Of a stretch of 64,000 bases of DNA, positions 22,380-35,303 are shown in pieces. Each line of letters starts with the position of its first letter. The first letter of the stretch is position 1. Location: the NCBI GenBank assembly GCA_023548195.1, contig JAJHZJ010000221.1, forward strand, positions 3,767,999 through 3,831,998, read 5' to 3'. Below the pieces are notes generated by a model. The model searched no databases. It saw only the letters and a list, made by a program, of their open reading frames with translations, and was not told where the DNA came from. This DNA comes from Bettongia penicillata ogilbyi (Eukaryota > Chordata > Mammalia > Diprotodontia > Potoroidae). The translations under genes and the position numbers were made by a program.

Positions 22380-22710
22380 GAGTTGGGAGAAAGGACAGGC
22401 TTAGGAAGAGAAGAATGTTTTTTGGATATCTAGGGGAAGACATTCAGGAGGCAATTGGAAATGGAGGACTAGAGAACTTCAGGAAAAGGCTGGCTTTGGA
22501 TGTATAGATTTAGAAAGGCTCTGCATAGAGACTACAATTTCGAGTCTGGGAGCAAATCAGATTGATGGTGAAGAAAGGGAATAGAAGAGAGAAGAGGTCC
22601 AAAGATGGAGTCTTGGAAAACACCCATATTTAGGGAGAGGGAGAAGTAGAAATTGAAGAAAAAGAACAGTCAGGTGAGAAGAGACCCAGGAAAAAGGAGT
22701 ATCATGGGAT
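22380..22710 (-). mobile_element. L2-type LINE internal fragment
   Basis: GGAGGCAATTGGAAATGGAG, then GGTCCAAAGATGGAGTCTTG, resembles a reversed L2 3' region. Decayed. Confidence 0.5.
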
Positions 22711-23888
22711 CCAAAGTGTTCAAAATTTCGCATGTTCCTGAGGAAACTTTGGTGTAGCACAATAATTTTATACCATAATTACCTCTTTGATTAAAATGCA
22801 TCATCCCAGTCTGGTTATTTTATCCACCAGTGTGGATAGCAACTATTTTATGCAGCTTTCAAAAGTTGCTGCAATCAAAGAAAATTAAATGACAACGGCC
22901 AACACGATTAAAAGTTCATAGCAAGTTACTTGTTTTAAAAATCACCTCTACAAACATTTATTAAGAGTTTATACTATAAGGACAAAGCGCATAGGTTTTT
23001 AGATGTTGCCAAACACTAAGCACAAATACTAAAACCTCTGCCCATTTTTTCAACCATAAATTATACCTATAAGAGTTCTTGTAACAACACTGCTGTGCAC
23101 CGCAGCAACTAATTTCCTACAGAAAAAATTCCTACGTACAGATAAGAGATCTTCTATTTATTTGGTGAAAGGGGTGAAAATTCAGGAAGCTCCTGTGTGT
23201 AGGAGAGCACAGAGCAATGGTACGGATAGAAGTCACAAATAAAATTTGTCACTTTGAGGATTTCACAAGAGTCCACATGGCAAAAGAAGAGATGAGAAAC
23301 ACTTTTTAATATTCTTTTTGGTAAGTACACATATTTTTTCAGGACAGAAAATTCTTTCCTGTTTGGTGCCTAGATTTTATTTTTTTGTGCTAAGTTGCAT
23401 GTGTTAACCGTGAAGTCTCAAATTCCTCTGCCAACAGTAACATGCAAGATGTAAAACTTTCTAACGTTGCCTAGGTAGGGTGCAGAAATGCTTTGTTTCA
23501 CCTCCACAAGAGAAAGTAGCTCAATAAACCCTACCTAATGGCCCCATTACCTGAGGGTGTATCATCAAAACTACTTACATATTCCTCTCTGTAATCATAA
23601 TCTTAGAGCAGAAGGATGCCAATGAATTCCCCCTCAAGCTCCATTCTCTGGGTAAATGGAGCTGGGTTCTATTATCTGGATTTAGGGGTTTGTCTATGAG
23701 ATGTATCCACCAATCAAATCACTCTGCTCAGGTCCATCTATCAGCCTTCTGTTCACAGACCTTATGTGTGCTTCAATATCACCTTCACCTAAGCATTACT
23801 TTAAAAAGCTTTTCATTAAGGGGCTATATAAAAATAAACATACTAAATCAGAGCTTTAGGTTGTCATAAATTGTGGTTTTCATTTAAT
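22711..23888. other. intergenic, repeat-poor, unassigned
   Basis: About 1.2 kb of AT-rich sequence with no repeat or coding signal that I recognise. Confidence 0.4.
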
Positions 23889-24076
23889 CTAGGGGTTCTT
23901 AACTTTTTCTGTGGCACAGTCTATGTTGGCAGTCTGGTCAAGGTTATGGGTTACTCAGAGTCATGGGGATTTTTTAATGCTATAAAAAATGAAGTACAAA
24001 GAACTAAAAAGGAAATTAATTATGTGGAAATACATTTTTTAAACAAGTCAAAAGATACTAGGTTAAGAGCCCCCTG
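23889..24076. mobile_element. hAT-type MITE
   Basis: The ends CTAGGGGTTCTTAAC and GGTTAAGAGCCCCCTG form inverted repeats, related to 5331-5516. Confidence 0.6.
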
Positions 24077-24315
24077 TTTTCATCCAACCACCCAGACTGG
24101 AAAAAACTTACTCAACTCAGTGGCTATTTCTTCAACTCTAAACCCAGTCTCCTGGGTCAAGGACAGAGTCATCAGGCGAAAGGATTCAGTACCTGGGTAT
24201 AAACATCTCAGCTCCCAGAAAACTAATGCTAGATGTATATGATTAACTCACACTTGATTATTTAGAAAGCATTGTGGAAGCCCTGGTGTCTACTTTGGTT
24301 GAAATTATATGGGCT

Positions 24316-24650
24316 TACAAGACAAAAGACTTTCAGAATTGTGGAAAGTGCCAAGGCTTATTATCCCATTATATAGATCCTAAGGGTCATCCCATCTAAC
24401 CCTTTACCTCAAGTATGAACTGTCTCAGCAATATCCTCTTTTTAAAGACTACATTGATGAGGACCTCACTAATGGAAGGCAGCACATTCCACTTTTGGAC
24501 GGCTTGAATTGTAAATAAATAATAGAGTAACACTTCATAACTGAAAGAGAAATAAAGTGGTTTTGAATTGCTTACTTGTAAATTTGGAATGTTGCTCTAT
24601 GGCACAATGTTACTGTATTTGATTTGCATGGATAAGGGTCTAGACTTGGT
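24316..24650 (+). repeat. left arm of a long inverted duplication
   Basis: About 330 bases matching the reverse complement of 26676-27010 at roughly 95% over the core, by eye. Shared landmarks include GAACTGTCTCAGCAATATCC, GGCAGCACATTCCACTTTTG, GAAAGAGAAATAAAGTGG and TGATTTGCATGG. Confidence 0.9.
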
Positions 24651-24839
24651 CTGGATCTGAAATTTTTCTTTGCTGATAAATTTCCTCTCAGCTATTCTCA
24701 CCTAGTAGTGCTGGACATGATCTAATGTTCACAGTGGACAGCCAGTGTCCAAGGTACCATTCAGTTTTTCTGTATTCCACTCTCACCTTTCACTTTCAAA
24801 GATACATCCAAATTCGCTGACCTCTATCTCCCAGGCTTC

Positions 24840-25095
24840 CAGGCAGTAGGTAGGAAGCGGGTGATGTCTTGACTTGTATGGGAATTGAATTGAAGTGAGG
24901 CATCATTGCACAAAGTTGTAGGCCTTACTCTTTCTTCCACAGTCATCAAAATCCTGACAAAAGTCCAGATGACTGGCAATGGCCCACAACGAAGTGGATG
25001 ACCTTGATGTCTTCAATGTCTGACCAAGTTCTAAGCATCGGCTTGAGTCACATTCATAGCCATTGTTTTCATCTGTCCATTCCACTGGGGAAGTA
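24840..25095 (-). mobile_element. RTE-tailed SINE, old copy
   Basis: GGGTGATGTCTTGACTTGTA, then GTCCAGATGACTGGCAATGG and CATTCATAGCCATTG. The order fits a reversed RTE-SINE, but the match is weaker than at 21880. Confidence 0.5.
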
Positions 25096-25527
25096 TTAGC
25101 ACTCACCAAGGTTTGAGGTCTGTCACTTACCCTCAACCTGATTTAGCCTATCTGCTAAACTTGGGTTGGAAGGTAAGGAAGTAAGGAAGGAGGCAAACCA
25201 AGTAAAGGAGGAGAGAAAATACCTAAACATGGGAGAAGAGAGAAGCCACAACCATATAGATGACTAGAGAAAATCAGTTGTACGCATGTTCACTTTCTAC
25301 AAGTTAGTGTGGATAGGCTAACCTGACAGGACAGGAATCAGGTTGACAGTTATACACACAAGTGAATCACCTACATCATAGCTGTGGATTTGAAAAATGG
25401 GCTCACCTTCCTTCAACATTAAATTGACAGTATTTTCCAAGTACCCAACAGTGGCTTCTTAGAGGAAAAAAAGCATTCAGCAGTAGAGAATCAGGAAACA
25501 CCCCCTGCAATTAAACTTACAGGAATA

Positions 25528-26045
25528 TACAGGCATACCTCAAAGGTATTACCCTTTGAGTTCCAGACCACCGTGATAAAGCAAATATTGCAATAAAGTG
25601 AGTCACATGAATTTTTGGGTTTCCCAATGCATATAGAAATTATAATTACACAATACTGTAGTCTATTAAGTGTATGATAGTATTATGTCTAAAAGTGTAC
25701 ACACCTTAATTTAAAAATATTTTGCTGCTAAAAAATGCCAACCATCATCTGCACCTTCAGTAAGATATGATCTCATTGCTAGCAGAGGGCTTTGCCTTGA
25801 TGTTGATGGTCACTAACTGAGCCGGGTGGTGATTGCTGAAGGCTGGGGTGGCTATGACAGTAACAAAGTTTGTTGCATGTATTGACTCTTCCTTTCACAT
25901 TGCATCTCAGGGAATAGGGAAGCCCAAAGGCAGAGTAGAAAAGGGGGAACACCTTAGTGGAGCCCAGTCAGAACGCACGTAACATTTATCAGCTAGACAC
26001 AGTCTGTGGTGCTCCAAAATCATAACAATGGTAACAATAATTAAC
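25528..26045. mobile_element. Tigger-type (pogo) DNA transposon, internally deleted
   Basis: It begins TACAGGCATACCTC, the Tigger terminal repeat, followed by TAAAGCAAATATTGCAATAA and GTAGTCTATTAAGTGTATGA. It then jumps to the far part (CATCTCAGGGAATAGGGAAG). The second terminal repeat is missing, and a SINE follows. Confidence 0.85.
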
Positions 26046-26071
26046 ATGTGCCTTTGTAAGGCAATAGATGC

Positions 26072-26305
26072 CTCTGCTGTTTAGTCACATCTGACTCTTC
26101 ATGAGCCCATTTGGGGTTTTCTTGACAAAGACACTGGAGTGGTTTGCCATTTCCTTCTCCAGTTCGTTTTACAGAAGAGGAAACTGAGAGAAAATGGATT
26201 AAGTGACTAACCTATGGTCAAAGGGCTGGTAAGTGCCTGAGGCCAGATTTGAACTCTGATCTTCCAGTTCCCAGGCCCACTGCTCTACTCACTGTACCAC
26301 CTTTG
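26072..26305 (-). mobile_element. tRNA-derived SINE
   Basis: GTCACATCTGACTCTTCATG, CATTTGGGGTTTTCTTGACA, GGAGTGGTTTGCCATTTCCT and GGCCAGATTTGAACTCTGA. Confidence 0.85.
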
Positions 26306-26459
26306 GAGTCAATTAAGAAGTGAGAGCCCAGCAGATTAAGTAGTGAGATCAAGTAACATAAATATCGGATCTAACCAGCATAATTTTGTAATTTTTCTCC
26401 AGCTTCATTCATTATATTTTACTAGGTACTCAGTAGGTGCTAAATTTTGCAGCTTGCAG

Positions 26460-26610
26460 TGGTGGGTTCCAATTTATTAGTATTAATAGGATGCTTTAAA
26501 GTTACCTCATAGGACTGTTGAAAGGAATCCTTGTTTACAGTTGAGAAAAACAAGGTCAGACAGATTAGCGACTTGCTCGGTGTCCCACAGCTAGTATTTG
26601 AAGGTAGTTC
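26460..26610 (-). mobile_element. MIR-type fragment
   Basis: GTTACCTCATAGGACTGTTG, then GACTTGCTCGGTGTCCCACA and GCTAGTATTTGAAGG. Confidence 0.6.
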
Positions 26611-26675
26611 TCCTTTTGGCTGCAATTTGAAGGCATTTTTTTATTTCATCAGAGCTGCCTCAGAGCTGAAAAGCT

Positions 26676-27010
26676 AGAAACCAAGTCTAGACCCTTTTCC
26701 ATGCAAATCAAATACAGTAACGTTGTGCTATAGAGCAACATTCCAAATTTACAAGTAAGCAATTCAAAACCACTTTATTTCTCTTTCAGTTATGAAGTGT
26801 TACTGTATTATTAGTTTACAAATCAAGCTGTCCAAAAGTGGAATGTGCTGCCTTCCGTTAGTGAGGTCCTTCTCAATGTAATCTTTAAAAAGGGGATATT
26901 GCTGAGACAGTTCATACTTGAGGTAAAAGGTCAGATGGGATGATCCTTAGGATCTATATAATGGAATGAGGCACTTTCCACAACTCTAAAAGGTATTTTC
27001 TATGCTTGTA
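26676..27010 (-). repeat. right arm of the long inverted duplication
   Basis: Reverse complement of 24316-24650. The homology stops on the inner side after TCTAGACTTGGT and fades on the outer side near TACAAG. The copies differ by scattered substitutions plus a small indel near the outer end. Confidence 0.9.
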
Positions 27011-27999
27011 TGGTCACCTCTCCCTCCATCACTTCCTCCGTTGTCTCTCCTCGTGAGGTTCCCGTGGTTCTTCTAATGCAGAGTACTAATGGCTCAAGAA
27101 TTTCCCCCCTGCAATCAAGTTAATAACCTGTTATGCAGAACAGAGACCTCCTTCAAGGGCATGCCACATGCCATGAAGCCTTCTAGCACTTAACTGCTAA
27201 CATGTGTTTCAGAATTCATTACAAATTGTTCGACAGTTAAGTATCTAGCTTCTTTCAACATAAGGTATAAGAAATCCATGTTTCCATCTGTCAGTGTTTA
27301 TTCCGAAGCAAGTCTAGACAACGACCAAGGACTTCACATTTAATGCCTTTTTTTTTTTTTCACATTCCACCTAGTTAGGATGGCTTGATAATGGGAAGCC
27401 ACTTTACAATGCTCCTGAATCCATCTTAATATTTTTTCCCATTTGAAATAACTTCGACAAAAAACCACAATATCTAGGAATCTTTAGATGCCCTCAAAAG
27501 AAAGTGATTTAAATTGCATTTTGAAAATTGACATTCACTTAGTTACTTTTTTGCTATTTTGCTGGATTGTCATGAGGAGTGCAGACTCTTGGTGTCAGAA
27601 GGGGTCTCAGAGCCAGTTCGGTGAGTCAGTCAATAAAAGTTATTAAGCACCCATATGTAAGCACTCTAAGTGCTGGGGATGGAAGTACAGAACCCCACTG
27701 ACACAGCTTCTGCTGGAACACCTCCAGCAATGGGGAACTCACCACCTTAAATTATGTCAGGGTAGAATTATAACTTATTTTTTCCCTTCTTAAAACTGAT
27801 CTCACTGTTAGGACAATGCTGAGGTAACGAAATAAAACAGAACAATTCAATTATTGTTGAATAAATGAAACAGTGAAAGTGTGCCAGTGTGGAATGAGAT
27901 GCCTATAAGCGTAGTTTCCTGGCCATCTGGTGGGGAGTATTGTACAGGACTTAACTGGGAGGATGGAAGGCATTTAATTGTTAAGGTGACTGTGCACTT

Positions 28000-29265
28000 T
28001 CCTAAACAGTATCTAATTTACTAATGGACACAACTCTGAGCTACTTAATGCAAATATTATTCCCTTTTTCCGGAAGAGGAAACCCTTTGCAAACTAGCTT
28101 CTGCTCTCATCACTCAACTGAAAATGCTCACTCAAAACTGCTCATAACTGCCCAATCTTACGGTCTTTTCTCAGTCCTCATTCTTCTCCACCTATCTGCC
28201 TCAATTGACACCGTGAACACCCTTGTCCTGGAGACTCGATGGGTTTCCGTGACCTTCCTCTCTCCTCCTTCACCTCCTGTCTTCTTTGCTGGCTTCCTGC
28301 CCACATCATGCCCCATCTGTAGGGATTGCCCAAGGTTTGGTCCCCGGGTGCTGTTCTCAGCTCCTTCTGTACTCTCTCATAACCTTATCAACACATGGGT
28401 TTCAATAGCTTCTGTATGCAAATGACTTTCAGAATCATTCCCCCCTGAGCTTCAGTCCTAAACCACCAATTAATTATCTGTTGGATACTTCCAAGTGGAT
28501 GCCCCAGAAACATTTTAAAAATTCAGCATTGTCTAAAACTGTATTCATCTTTCCTCCTAAACGTTTTCCTCTTTCAAATTTCCCTAATTCTGTCAAAAGC
28601 GTCATCATTCCTCCAGTCTCCCAGATTCTTACTTTGTTATACTGCTTGCCTCATTCTCGCAATCTACAGATAAAAATCATTTTCCAAATCTGGTACTTCC
28701 ACATCTGTCAAATCCAATGCCTTCTCTACCGACACCCACCACCTTACTTTAGGCTGTATCACTTCCCACCTAGATGATTGCAACAGATTTCTTAACTGGT
28801 TTCCCTGCCTCAAGTCTCTCTCCACTCCAGTTCAAATTACAAATTGTTGTCAAAGGAATTTTCCTTAAGCAGAAATCTGACCACTTAACTCCCACAACCA
28901 CCAACTCATTGCACAACCGTGGTGGCTTCCTATCTGCTTGTAGAGTAAAATATAAACTCTCCAGTCTTTGAACATTGCTCCCCATCTCTCCCTATCTGGA
29001 ATGTACTTCCTCCTTACCCCAGTCTCCGAGTTGGTTCCTCTTTTCCCTTAGATGCTACTCAGGACCATTTTCTGTGTTTCGCCGTTACACATCTTCTCTA
29101 ACTTCTGGTGTCCCCCAGCTTCTCACTACTTTGTATTTATCTTCACTTTACCCTATTAGAACATAGCTCTTTGTGAGTAGGGACTGTTTCATTTTGCACA
29201 CAGTGCCTGGCACATACTGGGTACTTGATAAGTACTTGTTAATACATTGAACCATTTCCCAACAT
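28000..29265 (+). mobile_element. L2-type LINE, ORF2 C-terminal part and 3' end
   Basis: TTCAGCATTGTCTAAAACTG, ACCTAGATGATTGCAACAGA, CCTTAAGCAGAAATCTGACC and finally CAGTGCCTGGCACATACTGG follow L2 order. About 1.2 kb. Reading frames here are L2 remnants, not host genes. Confidence 0.7.
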
Positions 29266-29767
29266 TATTCTGTTTGTAACTGGCAGAACCTGGATTTAAC
29301 TTTAGATCTTTTGACCCTGAGCCCAGGGTTCTGTTTCTATTACACAGTCTTATTTAAAGAATGTCTCTAGATTGCAAGAACAATTGATGTAGATTATTAA
29401 CTGATGCCTCAAGTAAATACTTGGTGAAGAAATTAACACTTTAAAAAAGTAGCATACCACCCAAGTTCTCCAGATGTTCCAAGAATATTTTCCAAATAAC
29501 TTTTCTTGAGTTAGATGAACAAAAACCTCAAAGGTCCCTTCCAATTGAAAAATTCTGATTCTATAATCTCAGTTTTTAGAAATAGGTTCAGCTAAGGTTG
29601 CACACAACAAATTAAACTGCCTAATGCAAAGATTAAAGAAATCTCTTCCTCCCCTCTACCCTGCCCATGCCCTGCTTTTATTTCCACTGAATCAGCCAGC
29701 AATAAATAAAAAAAAAAAAAACATAAAGCAACAAATGTCCAAACTTGTTAGAGTGTAAGAAAATATA

Positions 29768-29773
29768 TTTATT
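29768..29773 (-). promoter_or_regulatory. LIFR: candidate LIFR polyadenylation signal AATAAA
   Basis: On the - strand AATAAA is followed about 15-30 bases later by TTTGTTGCTTT and a T run, a normal cleavage and downstream-element layout. It lies where the repeat-poor UTR ends and L2/MIR-rich intergenic DNA begins. Confidence 0.5.
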
Positions 29774-32700
29774 TACTTTCATGGCAATACTATGGCAAAA
29801 CTGTTAAATACATGCATATTTTAAAAACAGACATAAGCAACACTTCAAGAGTTAACAGCCAAGCAAACTAGTTTTACATTTACGGTGTCTTAGTAATACA
29901 TGAGTTAATAGTCTATGCCTTTGCTGTAACCATATTTTCCAACATGATACTAAATCTCACATTTAAAGTATACATTGTTTCCAAATGGTTGCCTACTAAT
30001 CAGTCAAATTCTCCTATCCTAACTCTATATGCTGTAAGGACATAGTTCCAGAGAGAAATCCCTATGTTTGTTACTGATAGAAAACAACAGATAAAATTTC
30101 AAATTCCCTTGTAAAAGATTCTCTATGGGTTTATTCCATGGCTTCCAGAATGGGTGAATCACTTTGACCCACATTGTTTGCATCCTAAATATTTGAATTC
30201 TGATTTCTTAAGAAGCTTTCTTTTATTATTAAACATACATTTTGAGTTACTGCATACTTCACATGTGATCAGATCTGTGTAAATCTGCAGGGGTTATTAC
30301 ATGACTATAAAAGGTAGAGTTTTGAAGCTTATGTTTCTCCCAACCATCTCTCAACTTGTACTCAGAACATCTTTACAGAATTAGTAAACATGATTTATTA
30401 AAATATGTAGCAAACTGAAAATGCTTTTTAAAAACATATTTAACATTCCCATTAAAAAAGAAACATATTCTACATACAACCTTACAAAAAACATAAAAAC
30501 TTAAACTGTTCACAGTATGTGTGTATTTAGTAAACAGCAATTCAGTATAATGCAATTTTGGAAGTGAGAAAGGCGGATGATTTCGCAGATTTATGAGGGC
30601 ACGTGACTTGTGATCGTTGAATGAGAGAGAAAAGTTGAAACAAGCATTTTTTGGTGTTCCTTTTCTAGGAATGGTAAGAATACTCTACGTCAGACAGATA
30701 TACTAAAATATAACAGTTGAATATTTTGATATACACTCCAGCTTTGGGTTGTATTGTTGACTCTATTTCTTAAAATAAAAACTTAAGGAAGCAAATTATT
30801 TTACTTTGAATCAAGTGTATAATTATTTTTCAAAATTCATGTTCTTTTTCTTTAAAACAGAATCACAGGCTACAAGATACATGAGATGTCTCTCTCCTCA
30901 CAAAAGTACATTGAACAGACTCTTGGTTTCCTTCAACTGCATTATCCTTAGCGCTATTCACATTTCTGGCATTTATGTTGGTGGGAATAAAGTTAAAAAA
31001 GAACTAATGGTTTGTGCTATATTAAGAACACAGGTAAAGTACAGGATATCTATTATCAAATTGGAGGAACTACTGGTAGAGAAGGGAGCATCTATGAAAA
31101 TATAAAAAAATAAACTCTATAAAAACTAGTACTCAGTGTTCGTTTTCAATGTTCAACAGCAAAATCATGAACATAGCTACTTTTAAAAAAATACCAGATT
31201 AGCAATGATTCCTCATAATAAACATACTGTTTTCACCTTTCCAATAAGCCAACAGCAATGTGTTTTACCACAATCGAATAAATAGTCTGACCTTTTATAC
31301 AACATGGAATGCTCAGCAAATAGAATAGTGACCTAAAAATTAGGAGTTACCCATTAAAAATGGTATGCATTTTTAAAAGAAGTGCATACAGCATTTGTGC
31401 AATATGTAATGAAATTCAGCAGGAGATTTAGGTGAGAACTAAAGTAGACTTTAATTCAACAATCTAACCAAATTATTTTCACGGATATATACTACATAAA
31501 GTTTAAATTATTTTGGTTCTGATTTTAAAAAGGAACCTTAAAAGACAGAAATCAATGTGATTAACTTAATTAACTTTGTCTCCTTCACATCAATTTGTTG
31601 ACAAGATAATCTCTTTTCAATAATGAACATGATGAAAATTATTACCATTTCATATTTGGTTGACAATTATTCAATTACAGTTTATTTTTCTAAAAATCGT
31701 ATTTCTTTTAGCTAGGCACTTTCACAGTAAAAAAACTAATGCAGAGGGTGGTTCTTCTAAGACCACAGCAATAAACTCATCAAAATATTAGGCAGTCAGA
31801 ATTTGACTTGCATAGGTAAATTTTATTCCAAGTATTATTATTTCAAATATAGAGAGGAAATTATAAAAATTACAACTGATCCAAAGGATGCAATGGAAAG
31901 ACACATGGTGAGCATAATGAACAGATTACAACATGTAATCAATGACAACATGCCCATAAGAAGCAGCATGAGACATTATTAGGGCCCCATATGACCAGAA
32001 GAGAAGGGGCAAATCATTTATCAAAAATGAGACAAATGCACAGCCCAAATGATGCACTGGTACCCAAGAGACACTACGAGAAGAACACAGAAGTCTTTGG
32101 TATGTTGGACAGATACTGTGTGAAGGATTAATGGGAAAGCAGCAACAAGAATGGGACAGAAAGGATGGGAAAACAGGGAAGTGCTATCATCAGCATCATT
32201 TCACACCAATTACAAAGCATAGAGAGAAATCACCACTACTGGTCTTATGGTCTAAACGCTCTTCTAAAAAACAGCAGACCCTGTTATAACACAACTCAAC
32301 ATTATCACATGGGGTCAGATATAATCTTGGTCACATCAGGTGTCCTGAAACATATTTATATATAATAAAACCCCAACATCATATGACCTATGAAGTGGAT
32401 ACTGGTTTAAGTATCTCAATGATAGCATTTTAAAAAGTTTATTAATTAGCATGAATGAAACAAGTATCTTTGACAACTGAAAATAGAGTAACCAAACGAA
32501 AGGACTAATATAATCTAAATTTTTCATGATTATTACTTAAACACGGTACAGTTATAGATCTGAATAAACCAACTTCAAAAATAATTTCAGAAAACATCCC
32601 AAGATTATAGTTTGTAAGAAGCAAGTATATTTTCTCTTCAATATGTCATATATGGAATTTGGATGTAAAAAGATAAAAAGTAAAGTTTGATGGCAATTCA

Positions 32701-34059
32701 ATATTGGCTTATCAATAAAACTAATGTGACCAGTTTGAAATACTTGTTTTAAGGAGTTATTTTACAGAACTGAATAGGTTTCTCTGTTAAGAAATCACAG
32801 CCCATGCTTATACATACAGGTTAATACCTTTCTAAATGTTTTCTGGTACATGTGTTTTAAGTTGTGTACACACTGTTTCAAAAAGAAACATTCAAGCATA
32901 TAACTACAGATACAACAATTCTAGTGGCATTTATGCTTGATCATATCTCAAAATGATGGAGTGTAAAAAGATACAGAATCCTTTTATATACAACAAATTC
33001 GGCAAATTTTAACATGGCTCAGAATAAAAAGCAACGATAAAAAGGTGTTGTTTTGTTTTTTGTTTGCATTTATGCTTCAAATTCAGAGAAACGAAAAGAA
33101 AGACCCTTTCTCTCCTATTTCCAGGAAAAGGTTTAGACTCAGTCTTCAGAGGTATTCATCTAACAGGAACAGGGACAGATAATTAGGGATCGGTATCGGT
33201 CAACACTCAGTCCATATCCATTAATCCACAGCCTGGAAGACCTCTGCAGCGTGAGGACAGTTTAGTTATATGGGGCCACTTCACTAGCAGATTTAACTAG
33301 CATGGGAACAGATCCTGCCTTACAGAGAAAGTCACTCTAGATTTTAATGGATCACTTGAGATTACCCCAATTGGAAAGATTTGCTCCAGGCCAAGGCTCA
33401 ATTATATATACTTCCTAAGCATCTATGTGCCCAGTTACCTGTAGCTGCAGGACAAGTATCATTAACCTGACCCCTCTGTCCTAGATTGATGATCAATGCT
33501 GAATTTCTACATAAATAAAAATTCCTTTTTTTTAACAAAAAATTATACAAATTCTAATATGGCTCAAAATAGAAAGCAGCAGTAATTGATTCAGAGTAAT
33601 CACCCTAATTTATAGAAAGAAAAAAGTAATAAAATACATAATTTGAAGCAAATGCATTAAGGATATGGATTTCCACTGCAGTATCCAACAGTACCAGTCA
33701 TAAGAGCTTTCCCTTTAGAAAATGACTAACAGAAAAAAAAAAACCAACCTGAGTATTAAAAGTTAAATTGAGAATTCTTGCCGTATACTTTTTTTAAAAA
33801 AACTACATATTTTCAATTAAGAAACATCTATTTTCTCTCCTTTGTTTTTAATTTGCAGAGACCAAAAACATATGACATTCAGTGTTATTCAACTGGAAAG
33901 CCACTGTCCTCATTTCAACATATTCAAAGACAATTTTAATTTTACAACAGGTGAAATAATTTATACAACATGAAACATATGCTTTGTCCAGATCTGTGAT
34001 CTGATCAGTATAGAGAGCTTCCTGGTAATGAAGCTCCCTTTACTAAAGTAGACCAGCAA

Positions 34060-34215
34060 CTAGCCTTAGAGAGTTGGCTGGGGGCATAGAGAGATTGAAT
34101 GATTTGCCTAGGGTCTTACAGCCAGTCTATGTCAGAGGATGGACTTTAGCCTAGGTTTTCCTGACACTGAGGTCAGGCCTTTATATTCACTATGCCACAC
34201 TATCTTTTTGAAATG
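34060..34215 (-). mobile_element. SINE/MIR fragment inside the LIFR 3' UTR
   Basis: Reverse-strand tRNA-SINE core (GATTTGCCTAGGGTCTTACA, then AGTCTATGTCAGAGGATGGA). It is a truncated copy. Confidence 0.6.
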
Positions 34216-34289
34216 TATGACAACAAAATCTGATAGCCTGATTGCCTTTTTTTCCTATGGATGGTATGTAATTATCAATTTACATTAAT

Positions 34290-34515
34290 CCAAAATGGTT
34301 GTAGGACTTGGAGTCATGAAGTCTATACTCACATCTGGCCTCAGATACTTACTGTGGGACACCAGGCAAATCTCGTAACCTTTGTCTGTCTTGGTTTCCT
34401 CAATTGTTTAAAAAAACCCCAACAACTCAGGATAATAATAGCACCTATATCTCAGGGTTGTTGTATCAAATGAAATAATATTTATAAAGTGTTTTACAAA
34501 CATGAAAACTATATG
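34290..34515 (+). mobile_element. MIR-type SINE inside the LIFR 3' UTR
   Basis: It reads GACTTGGAGTCATGAAG, then a TACTTACTG core, a CCTCAATTG segment, ATAATAATAGCACCTATATC and finally AAAGTGTTTTACAAACAT, the order of a MIR/CORE-SINE. Confidence 0.65.
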
Positions 34516-35169
34516 AATGTTAACTCTTGCTAATAGGTTGTTTGACTCTGGTATACAAAGGAGATTTGTTTGAAAATGTAAAATTGGGACTAAAATTCCA
34601 GAAATGTTCCAATGCTTTACACGTTTCAAAGTATGGTACTAATAAATCAACATGGGCATAAATCTATTATGGTTAAATGTTTCTAATGTGAATTGACTTT
34701 ATGAATAGGTAGTATGAAATCATTTACCAGTTTGACTTAATCAGTTGCTTAAAGTTTGATGTGCCTCAAACTCTTCTAACATCCTGCTATATTACTTCTT
34801 ACCTGGCCTAAAATTTTCAATTTTAGTATCGCTTCTTTGGTTAGAACAAGGAAGACAAGGCAATGTCTCCAGGGGAACACTGCTGCAACACATTTGTGTT
34901 ACTTTAAAGATAAGGAGAAATCTGGGGATGTACTTTTCTCTCTACTAGCTCAGATTAGTTCACTATCACCCTGAAATATTGACAGCTTGGCCCTGAAGAA
35001 ATAAGGTGTTGAGTACAGTTGTATTGTAGACTATGCAATGGTGAGAGTGGGAATCAAAGGAAGAGACAGGTGGGTAGTTGTGGCAGAATCACTGGGCACC
35101 TGCCAGGGAAAGCAGTACGTAGATGATGAGATGTGGAGAGTTTAGAAGCTTCATGGGGAGTAAGGCATA

Positions 35170-35303
35170 GTGGAGAAGAGAGGGAGAGAGGGAGGGGGAG
35201 AAAGAGGGAAGGAGGTGAAGGGGGGTAAGGAGAATGGGAGAAGAAGGAAGGGAGTAAGGGAGGGAGGCAGTAAGGGAAGGAAGGAGGGGGAGAAGGAGCG
35301 CAC
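35170..35303 (-). repeat. C/U-rich tract in LIFR 3' UTR (GA-rich on + strand)
   Basis: About 130 bases of almost pure purine on the + strand, so the LIFR mRNA would carry a long pyrimidine tract here. The units are irregular (GGGA, GGAA, GAGG). Confidence 0.8.

Noticed and set aside
28024..28777. + strand frames of 133 and 98 codons
   Set aside because: They lie in an L2-type LINE remnant and are degenerate.
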